A stretch of DNA of 27,940 nt from Rickettsia typhi (GCA_945902255.1 CAMDMO010000004.1:1-27940); one strand, 5' to 3'; numbered from the stretch's first letter, positions 14,807 to 23,430 are shown. Numbers and translations: made by a program. Notes: generated by a model not told the origin, from the letters alone.

Positions 14807-16816
14807 ATGAAAAAACATTTTTTAACAACCGCTCTTTGGTTTTTTATTGGAATTATCGGAGCTGCATCTTTTGGCGGAATTGCCTTAATTCGTGGCGAAA
14901 CTATATCTTCTCTATGGTTTATAATTGCCTGCATTTGCATACAATTAATTGCTTATCGCTTTTATAGCGCTTGGATTGCGATAAAAATTCTTGATATTAG
15001 TGATAAAAATCAAACTCCAGCAATAAGAATTAATGATGGTAAAGATTTTGTTCCAACTAATAAATGGATTGTTTTTGGACATCATTTTGCCGCCATTGCC
15101 GGCCCTGGGCCTTTAATTGGACCAACTCTAGCAGCACAATTTGGATATTTACCAGGAACTTTATGGATTTTAATTGGCTCGGTTTTAGCCGGCGCAGTTC
15201 AAGATATGATTATTTTATTTTCTTCAATCAGAAGAGATGGCAAAAGTTTAGGTCAAATGATTAAAGATGAAATTGGCAAAACCGCTGGATATGCGGCAAT
15301 GATTGGCACTTTAGCAATTATTATAATATTAATTTCAGTACTTGGTTTAGTGGTTGTAAAAGCTTTGGCCCATAGTCCTTGGGGAACTTTCACCGTCGCC
15401 TGCACTATTCCAATTGCAATGCTTGTTGGAATTTATCTTTTTTATATCAGGCCCGGAGGAGTTATTGAGGCAAGTATTGTGGGATTAATTATGTTTTTAT
15501 TCGCAGTTTACGGAGGAAAAATTATACATTATAACCCAGCTTTATCAGAGCTTTTTAATCACAGCGGAAAATTTTTGGCAATCGCAATTATTATCTACGG
15601 ATTTTTAGCCGCAACTCTTCCAGTTTGGCTATTACTGGCTCCACGCGATTATTTATCGTCATTTTTAAAACTTGGCACAATATTTTTACTAGCAATTGCT
15701 ATATTAATTTTTCAGCCAGATATTCAAATGCCCGCACTTACAAAATTTATTGATGGTAATGGACCAATTTTTAGCGGAAAAGTTTTCCCATTTTTATTTA
15801 TTACAATTGCCTGTGGCGCTATTTCCGGCTTTCACTCTCTAGTTGCATCCGGCACTACGCCAAAAATTATTTCTAGCGAAAAAGATATTCGTTTAGTTGG
15901 TTATGGAAGTATGCTTCTTGAAGGTTCTGTTGCAATTATGGCGATCATTGCCGCCTGCGTTTTGCAACCCGGAATTTATTTTGCGATTAATTCTCCAATT
16001 GCATCACTCGGAGGAAGCCCTCAAGCAGCAGTTGAAACCATCACCTCTTGGGGCTTTCCAGTTACAATGGAAGTTATGAATAATTTAGCTTTAGAAATGG
16101 GCGAAAATACGCTTTTTTCTAGAACCGGCGGCGCCCCTTCCCTTGCGGTTGGAATGGCCAATATTTTCTCTTCAGCTTTTGGCAGCAATATGCTTTCAAT
16201 GTGGTATCACTTTGCAATTATGTTTGAAGCGATTTTTATTTTAACCACGCTAGACGCCGGAACTCGCGTAGCAAGGTTTATGTTGCAAGATATATTGGGA
16301 AATATTTACAAACCGCTTGGTAATAATTCATCAATAATTTCCACTATTTTTTCTAGTTTTTTAATAGTTAGTGCTTGGGGATATTTTCTTTATTTAGGAG
16401 TTTTAGATCCAAATGGCGGAGTAAATATTTTATGGCCACTTTTTGGAATGTCTAATCAGATGTTAGCTGGCATAGCGCTAACTCTGGCAACGGTTATAAT
16501 ATTAAAAAGCGAAAGAAAAAAATATTTTTTTATCACCGCAATTCCTTTGGCTCTTATTCTTACAACCGTAACTTACGCAACTTTTCAAAAAGTTTTTTCA
16601 CCTAATTTAAAAATAGGTTTTTTTGCCCTTGCTAAAAATTTAAAATTTAAACTTGATAGTGGATTAATTGACGAAAAAAATATTGAAATAACCAAAGATG
16701 CAATTTTTAATCAACAGCTAGTTGGTTATATCGCTCTAAGCTTTGCAGCAGTTTTGTGGATTGTAGTAATTGCAGCGATTTATAAAAATTTTAAAAAACA
16801 AAATGAATCACTATAA
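14807..16816 (+). CDS. cstA: Carbon starvation protein A family transporter
   Basis: A 669-residue membrane protein with about 16 to 18 hydrophobic segments. The CstA core is clear: RFYSAWIAIKIL (51-62), the segment FVPTNKWIVFGHHFAAIAG (81-99), PGPLIGPTLAAQFG (100-113) and GSVLAGAVQDM (124-134), then a conserved FHSLVASGTTPKI and TLDAGTRVARF. CstA and BtsT-type proteins take up pyruvate or peptides, and the family was named for induction on carbon starvation. For a host-dependent bacterium, pyruvate or peptide import from the host is a plausible use, but the substrate is inferred. Its 3' end overlaps truA by 14 bases, so the two form an operon. It is transcribed divergently from popZ. Confidence 0.9.
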   Translation: MKKHFLTTALWFFIGIIGAASFGGIALIRGETISSLWFIIACICIQLIAYRFYSAWIAIKILDISDKNQTPAIRINDGKDFVPTNKWIVFGHHFAAIAGPGPLIGPTLAAQFGYLPGTLWILIGSVLAGAVQDMIILFSSIRRDGKSLGQMIKDEIGKTAGYAAMIGTLAIIIILISVLGLVVVKALAHSPWGTFTVACTIPIAMLVGIYLFYIRPGGVIEASIVGLIMFLFAVYGGKIIHYNPALSELFNHSGKFLAIAIIIYGFLAATLPVWLLLAPRDYLSSFLKLGTIFLLAIAILIFQPDIQMPALTKFIDGNGPIFSGKVFPFLFITIACGAISGFHSLVASGTTPKIISSEKDIRLVGYGSMLLEGSVAIMAIIAACVLQPGIYFAINSPIASLGGSPQAAVETITSWGFPVTMEVMNNLALEMGENTLFSRTGGAPSLAVGMANIFSSAFGSNMLSMWYHFAIMFEAIFILTTLDAGTRVARFMLQDILGNIYKPLGNNSSIISTIFSSFLIVSAWGYFLYLGVLDPNGGVNILWPLFGMSNQMLAGIALTLATVIILKSERKKYFFITAIPLALILTTVTYATFQKVFSPNLKIGFFALAKNLKFKLDSGLIDEKNIEITKDAIFNQQLVGYIALSFAAVLWIVVIAAIYKNFKKQNESL

Positions 16817-17546
16817 ACTAACAATTGAATATGACGGAACCAATTATGTAGGTTTTCAAAAGCAATTTATTTTACCAAAAAAATCAATTGAAGAAATCTT
16901 AGAAAATGTAATTTTTAGCATGTCTCAAGAAAAGGCAAAAATTATAGTTGCAGGAAGAACTGATGCTGGAGTTCATGCCTTGAGGCAGGTGATAAATTTT
17001 AGTTTAGAAAAAAAATTTAAAACTCATCAAATAGTTTTCGGCTTAAATAGTTATTTGCGCGGCGAAAATATTGTGATTTTAACTTGTGAATTAGTTGATG
17101 AAAATTTTCATGCTCGCTTTAACGCAAAAATGCGTCACTATCGCTATATCATTGTAAATCGCAGCGCGCTTCTTGCTTTACAAAAAAATCGCGCTTGGCA
17201 TGTTCCAGAAAAACTTGATATTGAAGTGATGAAAAAAGTTTCAAAACTTTTAATTGGCGAGCATGATTTTTCTTCTTTTCGTGACGCTGAATGTCAATCA
17301 AAATCTCCAATTAAAACTATAGAAAAAATTGAGATTATTAAAAATAATGATGAAATTTTAATTGAAGTGAGTGCTAAGTCTTTTTTGCATCACATGGTTA
17401 GAAATATTGTTGGAACTATTGCTTGGATGGGATGCGACAAAATAAAAGAAGAAAAAATGACTGAAATTTTAGCAGCAAAAGATCGCACTAAATCAGGGCC
17501 AAATGCACCAGCTTGCGGACTTTATTTTGTTGGGGTTGATTATTAA
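16803..17546 (+). CDS. truA: tRNA pseudouridine(38-40) synthase
   Basis: A 247-residue enzyme that isomerises uridines in the anticodon stem-loop of tRNAs. It starts MNHYKLTIEYDGTNYVGFQK, the standard TruA opening, with the catalytic Asp54 in VAGRTDAGVHALRQV (49-63), then HARFNAKMRHYRYI, HDFSSFRDA and the C-terminal FLHHMVRNIVGT. An ATG at 16770 is also open but would add 11 residues inside cstA that the family lacks. The chosen start overlaps the cstA stop by 14 bases, implying coupled translation. Length and motif order are normal. Confidence 0.95.
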   Translation: MNHYKLTIEYDGTNYVGFQKQFILPKKSIEEILENVIFSMSQEKAKIIVAGRTDAGVHALRQVINFSLEKKFKTHQIVFGLNSYLRGENIVILTCELVDENFHARFNAKMRHYRYIIVNRSALLALQKNRAWHVPEKLDIEVMKKVSKLLIGEHDFSSFRDAECQSKSPIKTIEKIEIIKNNDEILIEVSAKSFLHHMVRNIVGTIAWMGCDKIKEEKMTEILAAKDRTKSGPNAPACGLYFVGVDY

Positions 17547-17553
17547 AAAAAAG

Positions 17554-17591
17554 GGGGTCAGACCCCTTTTGCTTAAAAGGGGTCTGACCCC
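17554..17591. terminator. Strong palindrome after truA, probable bidirectional terminator
   Basis: A perfect 17-bp stem, GGGGTCAGACCCCTTTT (17554-17570) and AAAAGGGGTCTGACCCC (17575-17591), around a GCTT loop. Each arm is itself a near-palindrome (GGGGTC-A-GACCCC), so alternative smaller hairpins or a cruciform are possible. Seven A residues lie to the left and TTTAT to the right, eight bases past the truA stop. A GGGGTCAGACCCC motif occurs between genes of many unrelated bacteria, so mobility is also possible. Confidence 0.7.
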
Positions 17592-17628
17592 TTTATAAGA
17601 GAGTTTTTTTATAAACTAAAAATAAATG

Positions 17629-17755
17629 AAGGTGTGGGCGCGGTCACAAACCACGCCCAGCCGAAAAGATTTTTGGGAGAATTTTTCCTAAGTTGGAAAA
17701 AGATCGCACTAAATCTGCAGCTGGGGTATGACTTAAGTAACCGAGCCCACACCTT
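17629..17755. repeat. Dispersed paired-hairpin repeat, copy 3
   Basis: The outer ends are inverted: AAGGTGTGGGC at 17629-17639 and GCCCACACCTT at 17745-17755. The left hairpin (17633-17661, GTGGGCGCGGTCACAAACCA, then CGCCCAGC) and the right one (17720-17753, GCTGGGGTATGACTTAAGTA, then ACCGAGCCCAC) are diverged relatives of the hairpins at 526-555 and 12422-12451. The spacer is about 58 bases. It lies between the convergent truA and clpB genes; with the palindrome at 17554-17591 it fills the gap. Confidence 0.7.
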
Positions 17756-17772
17756 CTCATGCGTTTTTACGC

Positions 17773-20343
17773 CTACAATATAAACTTCAAACCTTCCTTC
17801 TCCTCACTAACCTTCACTTTCTGCCCATCACAAACTTCTCCACGCAAAATCTTTTCTGCTAAAACATTTTCAATTTCACGCTGAATCAATCTTTTTAATG
17901 GACGCGCGCCATAAAGAGCATCGTAACCTTTTTGCGCCAAATAATGTTTGGCCTTTTTATCAAGCTCAATAGAAATATTTTTAGAAGATAATCTTTTAGC
18001 AAGCCTTGAAAACTGCACATCAACAATGCTTTCCATATTCTTGCGACTTAACTTATTAAATAAAACTATCTCATCTAGGCGATTTAAAAATTCAGGGCGG
18101 AAGTGTGATTTTACAACATCCATCACTTCATTATAAACCGAAGATGATTCTTGCTCTTCTTCAAGTTTGCTTAAAAATTGCGAACCTAAATTTGAAGTTA
18201 AAATAATAATTGTATTGGTAAAATTAACTACATGACCTTGGCTATCCGTTAAACGACCGTCATCTAAAACTTGCAATAAAACATTGAAAACATCGCTATG
18301 CGCCTTTTCAACTTCATCAAATAAAATTACTTGATAAGGTCTGCGACGAACTGCCTCAGTTAAAACTCCCCCTTGCTCAAATCCAACATATCCTGGAGGA
18401 GCGCCAATTAAGCGTGCAACTGAATGTTTTTCCATAAATTCACTCATATCAACACGAAGAATTGCACTTTCATCGTCAAAAATAAATTCTGCCAAAGCTT
18501 TGCAAAGTTCGGTTTTTCCAACTCCTGTTGGCCCCAAAAATAAGAAAGATCCAATTGGTCGATTAGCATCTTGCAGACCAGCTCTTGATCTGCGAATTGC
18601 ATCAGAAATCGCGCGCAGAGCATCTTCTTGCCCGACCACTCTTTTGCGCAATAAATCTTCCATTTTTAATAATTTTTCTTTCTCGCCAGATAAAATTTTA
18701 TCAGTAGGAATTCCTGTAACTTTTGCAATTATCGCAGCAATATCTTCTTCGCCAACTGCTTCTCTCATCATCTTTTGCGAAGTTTGACTTTCAAATGCAG
18801 CTAGTTCTTTTTGTAAAGCTGGAATAGTTCCGTAAGTTATTTCTCCGGCCTTAGCAAGATCACCTTTTCTTTGCGCTACTTCTAATTCAAAACGAGCTTG
18901 ATCGATTTTTCCTTTTAACTCGTTAATTTTATTTAATTTCATTTTTTCAGCTTGCCATAAAGAAGTTATTTCTGCTGATTTTTTTTCAAGCGAGTTTAAC
19001 TCTTTATTTAAAGCCTCTAAGCGATCTTTTGAAGCCTTATCATCTTCTTTTTTCAGAACTCCCGCTTCAATTTTTAGCTGAATTATTTTACGATCAAATT
19101 CATCTAATTCATTTGGCTTGCTTTCTACCTCAATTTTTAAACTGCTAGACGCCTCATCAATTAAATCAATTGCTTTATCTGGTAAAAATCGATCAGAAAT
19201 ATATCGATTAGATAAAACTGCCGCAGCAACCAAAGCCGAATCTTTTATTTTAATTCCATGGTGAACTTCGTATTTTTCTTTAATACCGCGCAAAATTGAA
19301 ATTGTATCTTCAACGCTTGGCTCTTCAGCATAAACCGCTTGAAAACGCCTTGCTAGTGCCGCATCTTTTTCAATATATTTACGATATTCATCAAGAGTTG
19401 TGGCGCCAATACAGTGAAGCGTTCCGCGCGCTAAAGCTGGTTTTAATAAATTTGAAGCATCCATTGCGCCTTCTGTTTTTCCAGCCCCAACTAATAAATG
19501 CAATTCGTCAATAAAAAGAACTATACCTTCATTATTTTCAACTTCATTTAGAACAGCTTTAAGCCTTTCTTCAAATTCTCCACGAAATTTTGCACCAGCA
19601 ATTAAAGCGCCCATATCAAGCGACATTAACCTTTTATTCTTCAAACTTTCTGGCACATCACCATTAACAATTCTTTGCGCCAACCCTTCAACAATTGCGG
19701 TTTTTCCAACTCCGGGTTCGCCAATTAAAACTGGATTATTTTTTGTACGGCGAGATAAAACTTGCATTGCGCGGCGAATTTCCTCATCTCGACCAATTAC
19801 AGGATCAATTTTTCCTTCGCGCGCTTTTTTGGTTAAGTCTTGTGAATATTTTTCTAAAGCTTGATAAGTTCCTTCAGCTGAAGCAGAATCAGCTTTTTTG
19901 CCAGCTCTAATTTTTTGAATTGCATTTCGCAGCGCATTAACGGTCATTCCTGCTAATTTTAAAGCTTTTGCCGCTTCGTTTTTTTCATCTTCCAAAATTG
20001 CCTGCAATAATCTTTCAACAGTTACAAATTGATCAGAATTTTGATCAGAAATTTTTTCAGATAACATTAAAACTCGCGCCATTTCTTGCGACATTGAAAT
20101 ACCGCTAGCACCACTTCCCTCAACTCTTGGAATGCGTTTTAAAGCTGATTTATTTTCTGCTTTTAAAATTTCAATATTAGCATCACAAAAACTGATTAAC
20201 TTTTGCGCTAAATCTTCTTGATCTTCCAGCATCACTTCCAGCAAATGCTCTGGTAAAAATTTTTGATGCCCACTTCCCAAAGCCAAAGTTTGCGCCGCTT
20301 GAAGTAGTGACTGCGCTTTTTGTGTATAGCGTTCAATATTCAT
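17773..20343 (-). CDS. clpB: ATP-dependent disaggregase ClpB
   Basis: An 856-residue Hsp100 chaperone that, with DnaK, pulls proteins out of aggregates. It shows the N-terminal Clp repeat domain (1-145, NIERYTQKAQSLLQAAQ, PEHLLEVML), the first AAA+ module with Walker A GEPGVGKT (208-215) and VLFIDELHLLVGAGK, the coiled-coil middle domain rich in Glu/Lys (about 405-525, the feature that separates ClpB from ClpA/ClpC), and the second module with Walker A GPTGVGKTE near 605, then DMSEFMEKHSVARLIGAPPG and NRLDEIVLF. Length is almost the same as E. coli ClpB (857). It has its own heat-shock promoter upstream and follows an ankyrin-like gene on the same strand after 92 bases. Confidence 0.97.
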   Translation of the reverse strand: MNIERYTQKAQSLLQAAQTLALGSGHQKFLPEHLLEVMLEDQEDLAQKLISFCDANIEILKAENKSALKRIPRVEGSGASGISMSQEMARVLMLSEKISDQNSDQFVTVERLLQAILEDEKNEAAKALKLAGMTVNALRNAIQKIRAGKKADSASAEGTYQALEKYSQDLTKKAREGKIDPVIGRDEEIRRAMQVLSRRTKNNPVLIGEPGVGKTAIVEGLAQRIVNGDVPESLKNKRLMSLDMGALIAGAKFRGEFEERLKAVLNEVENNEGIVLFIDELHLLVGAGKTEGAMDASNLLKPALARGTLHCIGATTLDEYRKYIEKDAALARRFQAVYAEEPSVEDTISILRGIKEKYEVHHGIKIKDSALVAAAVLSNRYISDRFLPDKAIDLIDEASSSLKIEVESKPNELDEFDRKIIQLKIEAGVLKKEDDKASKDRLEALNKELNSLEKKSAEITSLWQAEKMKLNKINELKGKIDQARFELEVAQRKGDLAKAGEITYGTIPALQKELAAFESQTSQKMMREAVGEEDIAAIIAKVTGIPTDKILSGEKEKLLKMEDLLRKRVVGQEDALRAISDAIRRSRAGLQDANRPIGSFLFLGPTGVGKTELCKALAEFIFDDESAILRVDMSEFMEKHSVARLIGAPPGYVGFEQGGVLTEAVRRRPYQVILFDEVEKAHSDVFNVLLQVLDDGRLTDSQGHVVNFTNTIIILTSNLGSQFLSKLEEEQESSSVYNEVMDVVKSHFRPEFLNRLDEIVLFNKLSRKNMESIVDVQFSRLAKRLSSKNISIELDKKAKHYLAQKGYDALYGARPLKRLIQREIENVLAEKILRGEVCDGQKVKVSEEKEGLKFIL

Positions 20344-20380
20344 AAATTTTTTAATTGAAGTTAATTAATACCATTACTTC

Positions 20381-20408
20381 AAGTAAGGTTTAATTTTCTT
20401 TTTTCAAG
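20381..20408 (-). promoter_or_regulatory. Probable RpoH (sigma-32) heat-shock promoter of clpB
   Basis: Minus-strand CCCCTTGAAA with CTTG at 20408-20405, a 17-base spacer, then CTTACTT at 20387-20381. This fits the alphaproteobacterial RpoH pattern CTTG-N17/18-CYTATNT with one mismatch, and sits 38 bases before the clpB ATG. ClpB is a classic RpoH target. Confidence 0.7.
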
Positions 20409-20435
20409 GGGAGGATTTTATGAAGCGTTGGTAAT

Positions 20436-22067
20436 TTATTTACCACTTACCAAACCAGCACCAGCCTCATGACAAGTTTTAGAAGCATGCGGATGTTCAG
20501 GCGAAACTGTTGGCGAAGTTTTATACTTTAACATAGCTCGCTCCTGATTATTAACATCGGCTTCCACAAGAATAGAGACGCATATTGATTCTTTTGAGAT
20601 CACTCCATTTTCTAATGAAGATAGTAAATACTTTTCTAGTTCAGGCCTTTTTTCAGGCAAATAAAGATTTCGAGATATAATATCCTTAAAAAGCAAATCA
20701 GCAGTATCTCTTATTGCGACAAAATTTTTACTTACATCAAACCCTCTTCTAACAACAGCAACATCATCTGAAGTAGATCCAGCCGCGGCACCCGCGCCAC
20801 CAGATCCACCATAAGCAACAGAGGGTTCAAAAAAAGGGTCTTCACCCAAGCTAAAAGGACCCTCATTAAGCGATACACCTATGTAATATCTTAACCTTTT
20901 GAGTCCTTCTATTTCTAAAGAATCTATTAACGGCAAATCAGATATTTCTTTTATTTCCTGATTAAGTTTTTTAATTAGATCATCAAATTTATTAGGAATA
21001 ATTACAGCTAGAATTACTAGTGCCATTCTTTTTGTAAGTGTCATTCCTTCTTCAATTAGTGCCATTTCTTTTTCAATTGGTACCATTCCTCCTTCAATTA
21101 GTGCCATTACTTTTTTAATTAAAGATTCTTCGTAAAACTCACCAAAAATATCTCTTACAATCCTATCTTCATCAAACTCTGAATTTGTTTTATAAAAATT
21201 AATTCGATCAGAAAATTTTACCACCCCTTCAACTTGAGTTTGAGCGCCTTCCCTGCGTATTGGAGTTTTTAACCAATAGGCCCCTCTAAAATTCTCTATG
21301 TTTTTTAATAATCTTTGCGCAACCCATGAATCTTTTTTTGGATCAATACTGATAGGATGATTCAAATATAACACATTACTATCTCTAGCGCGATCTGGAG
21401 GAAAGCCAGTTTTTACCACCCTACGATTTAACAATATAACAGATAATATTAGTTTTTCCTGATCTTCTAAAAATTTATAATCTGGCAAATCCACCCCATG
21501 ACTAACTAAATCCATGATTAATAATGCAAAATTCAGCGGCGCTTCTTCAAACATATCATAAATCATATTAAAAACTTTTTTAACATATCTATCATTCTTA
21601 AACAATAACTTTGCATCTTCGGATCCACAGTCCGCTAAAGCCATAATCATTAACGGATTAAGAAGTCTAGTAGCTTCAGTGCCTAATCTAGCGGTCTCAA
21701 CCCATTGAATATATTTACCCCTCCTATCAACCTCTTCTACCTCACCCCATAAAACCTTAAATGCCGGTAAATTATTATTGATTGAAGTAAAATAAATAGC
21801 TGATCTGGCGAGATTATCTATTTTATCCAAATCACATCCTTTATTTACAAGAGCTCTAATTATAGATAACCGATTACCAGCACCACCAATTCCATCACCA
21901 ATAACAGCAGAGATTAAAATACCGCCACTTTCTTCAAATAAATCTTCATTACTATTTATGTCTTCTATAGATGAAATTAAATCAATCGCTCTAAAAACTT
22001 CTTTTGGGGTTAAAGGTCTTTCATAATTTATTATCGTCCTTAATTCCAACAATGATTCTCGACTCAT
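20436..22067 (-). CDS. Uncharacterised protein with ankyrin-like repeats and low-complexity segments
   Basis: A 543-residue soluble protein with no signal peptide or membrane helix; function not recognised. The N-terminal third looks like degenerate ankyrin repeats: LISAVIGDG...RLSIIRALVNKGCDLDKIDN (51-84) followed by ARSAIYFTSINNNLPAFKVL (87-106), and again APLNFALLIMDLVSHGVDLP further on. At about 321-342 there is a near-perfect 7-residue tandem repeat (ALIEGGM, VPIEKEM, ALIEEGM). At about 418-432 is a Gly/Ala/Ser-rich linker (GGSGGAGAAAGS). The last ~25 residues are unlike the rest (SPTVSPEHPHASKTCHEAGA). Ankyrin proteins with such linkers in host-associated alphaproteobacteria are often suspected effectors, but nothing here proves secretion. 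It lies 25 bases downstream of folK on the same strand. Confidence 0.6.
   Translation of the reverse strand: MSRESLLELRTIINYERPLTPKEVFRAIDLISSIEDINSNEDLFEESGGILISAVIGDGIGGAGNRLSIIRALVNKGCDLDKIDNLARSAIYFTSINNNLPAFKVLWGEVEEVDRRGKYIQWVETARLGTEATRLLNPLMIMALADCGSEDAKLLFKNDRYVKKVFNMIYDMFEEAPLNFALLIMDLVSHGVDLPDYKFLEDQEKLILSVILLNRRVVKTGFPPDRARDSNVLYLNHPISIDPKKDSWVAQRLLKNIENFRGAYWLKTPIRREGAQTQVEGVVKFSDRINFYKTNSEFDEDRIVRDIFGEFYEESLIKKVMALIEGGMVPIEKEMALIEEGMTLTKRMALVILAVIIPNKFDDLIKKLNQEIKEISDLPLIDSLEIEGLKRLRYYIGVSLNEGPFSLGEDPFFEPSVAYGGSGGAGAAAGSTSDDVAVVRRGFDVSKNFVAIRDTADLLFKDIISRNLYLPEKRPELEKYLLSSLENGVISKESICVSILVEADVNNQERAMLKYKTSPTVSPEHPHASKTCHEAGAGLVSGK
21043..21105 (-). repeat. Three 21-bp tandem repeats inside the ankyrin-like gene
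   Basis: Units at 21043-21063, 21064-21084 and 21085-21105 differ at a few positions (first and third differ by one base) and encode seven residues each of pattern (A/V)(L/P)IExxM. A partly matching stretch adjoins on the left. The high identity implies recent slippage or duplication. Confidence 0.85.
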
Positions 22068-22092
22068 TTTTTAAATAATTATTTTTTAATTA

Positions 22093-22554
22093 TTAATATA
22101 AAAACTTCGACTCAATTTCTCCAACTGTTACAATAAAAAAATCACGCACAAGAAGCCCTGGATGCGGTATTATCAATTCATCTGTTATTTCAACTCTCAA
22201 ACCTTCAATTGCCAAAATATCAATATCAATCTCTCTTGGCGCCCATTTTTCAGAATCTTTGCGCCCAAGTTTTTTTTCGATTTTTTTTACTATTTCTAAA
22301 ATTTTTTGGGGAGGAAATTTCTTTATATCAATATCGGCACTTATCGCAATATTAAAAAATTCACGATCCCATTCTTTTGGAGAATTTTCTAAAAGCATCG
22401 CCGGATTTTTAAATATTTTTGATCTTTTTAATTCAGTTAAAGCAAGTTCGCTTTCTAAATATTTAACCGCTTCATCTAAATAAAACTCTCTTTCGCCCAA
22501 ATTAGATCCAAGACCAAAAATAATTCTTTTTTTTAAGCTTTTTATTTGTGGCAT
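22093..22554 (-). CDS. folK: 6-hydroxymethyl-7,8-dihydropterin pyrophosphokinase
   Basis: A 153-residue enzyme of folate synthesis that transfers pyrophosphate from ATP to hydroxymethyl-dihydropterin. It has FGLGSNLGEREFYLDEAV (13-30, the substrate-binding start), FFNIAI (66-71) and the signature RKDSEKWAPREIDIDIL (98-114), with the magnesium-binding Asp110 and Asp112, then PHPGLLVRDFF near the end. Length is normal. No folB or folP is in the window. It is divergent from sdhC across 82 bases and is followed on its own strand by the ankyrin-like gene. Confidence 0.93.
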   Translation of the reverse strand: MPQIKSLKKRIIFGLGSNLGEREFYLDEAVKYLESELALTELKRSKIFKNPAMLLENSPKEWDREFFNIAISADIDIKKFPPQKILEIVKKIEKKLGRKDSEKWAPREIDIDILAIEGLRVEITDELIIPHPGLLVRDFFIVTVGEIESKFLY

Positions 22555-22586
22555 CTGTTTTAAAAAAATTTGTTGTAAAGATTCTT

Positions 22587-22612
22587 AATCGCTTTTAAAT
22601 TGAAGCGCGATT
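22587..22612. promoter_or_regulatory. Small inverted repeat in the folK/sdhC divergent region
   Basis: AATCGC (22587-22592) and GCGATT (22607-22612) flank a 14-base centre that itself begins TT and ends AA-GC, so most of the site pairs with a 2-base bulge. Its place, 25 bases before sdhC, suits an operator or leader hairpin. Short arms make chance occurrence possible. Confidence 0.3.
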
Positions 22613-22636
22613 CTCATTTAATTTTTTTTAAAATCA

Positions 22637-23047
22637 ATGACAGCAAAGAAAAGGCCGACCTCTCCCCATTTGCAAATTTACAAATGGAACATATCTTCTC
22701 TAACCTCAATATTTCACCGTCTAACTGGTGTTATACTTTATTTTTCACTAATTGCAATTTCTTGGTATATCGTCTATTACGCCTACCAAATCAACATTGC
22801 CAGCCCAGCTGAAGATTGCGACTGCCCTATCAAAAAACTTTTTGATAGCCTTTTTATATTAGCGGCAATTGGTGTTACATTCGCACTTTATTATCATTTC
22901 TGTAATGGAATCCGTCACTTATTTTGGGATATTGGCAAGGGTTTTGCTAAAGAAACCGCTAAAAGAAATGGCTTTTTAATTATCATTTTAGCCTTAATTT
23001 TTACAGCACTTACAATTGGTGCAATTCTCTATTTAAAGCTTCTATAA
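22637..23047 (+). CDS. sdhC: Succinate dehydrogenase cytochrome b556 subunit
   Basis: A 136-residue membrane anchor of complex II that binds haem b and ubiquinone. The family opening is clear: RPTSPHLQIYKWNISSLTSI then FHRLTGVILY, with Ser24 and Arg28 at the quinone site. Three membrane helices follow (about 32-52, 68-90 and 110-132). The haem ligand His87 lies in YYHFCNGIRHLFWD (86-98), in line with E. coli His84. It is the first gene of sdhCDAB, 8 bases before sdhD. Confidence 0.95.
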   Translation: MTAKKRPTSPHLQIYKWNISSLTSIFHRLTGVILYFSLIAISWYIVYYAYQINIASPAEDCDCPIKKLFDSLFILAAIGVTFALYYHFCNGIRHLFWDIGKGFAKETAKRNGFLIIILALIFTALTIGAILYLKLL

Positions 23048-23055
23048 ACTAAATT

Positions 23056-23418
23056 ATGAATAAAATAAAAATCGCTCCATCAACCAAAACCGGCTCAGGT
23101 CACTGGTTAATGCAAAGAATTTCTGCAATTGGATTAATTCCACTAATCATTTGGTTAGTGCTTTCTTTTGTGCAAATTATTCAAGATCCACAAGGCTATT
23201 TACCGGTGTTTTTCGCCTATCCTCTAAATGCAGTGATGGGGATATTATTAATTGTAACCTCCCTTTATCACGGCTCTCTTGGAATGAGAGTAATAATTGA
23301 AGATTACATTTCTAATAAAACAAAAATGCACTTCTATATAATGCTGGTGCATTTTTTATCAATCGTAACTGCAGTAGCTGCAACGCTTGCAATAATTAGA
23401 CTTCACTTAATTGGTTAA
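23056..23418 (+). CDS. sdhD: Succinate dehydrogenase membrane anchor subunit
   Basis: The second membrane anchor of complex II, 120 residues. It has SGHWLMQRISAIGLIPLIIW (14-33) as the first conserved block and YHGSLGMRVIIEDYI (71-85), with His72 as the probable haem ligand and Asp83-Tyr84 as the quinone-site pair known from E. coli SdhD. Three membrane helices (about 23-43, 54-76 and 92-117). Lies 12 bases before sdhA in the same operon. Confidence 0.93.
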   Translation: MNKIKIAPSTKTGSGHWLMQRISAIGLIPLIIWLVLSFVQIIQDPQGYLPVFFAYPLNAVMGILLIVTSLYHGSLGMRVIIEDYISNKTKMHFYIMLVHFLSIVTAVAATLAIIRLHLIG

Positions 23419-23430
23419 CTTATATATCAC

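Noticed and set aside
16770..16802. Upstream start for truA inside cstA
   Set aside because: It adds 11 residues absent from TruA proteins, and MNHYKLTIEYDG at 16803 is the usual opening.
22600..22812. 70-codon plus-strand frame overlapping the start of sdhC
   Set aside because: It is in a different frame from sdhC, lacks any family motif and is explained as a shadow of sdhC.
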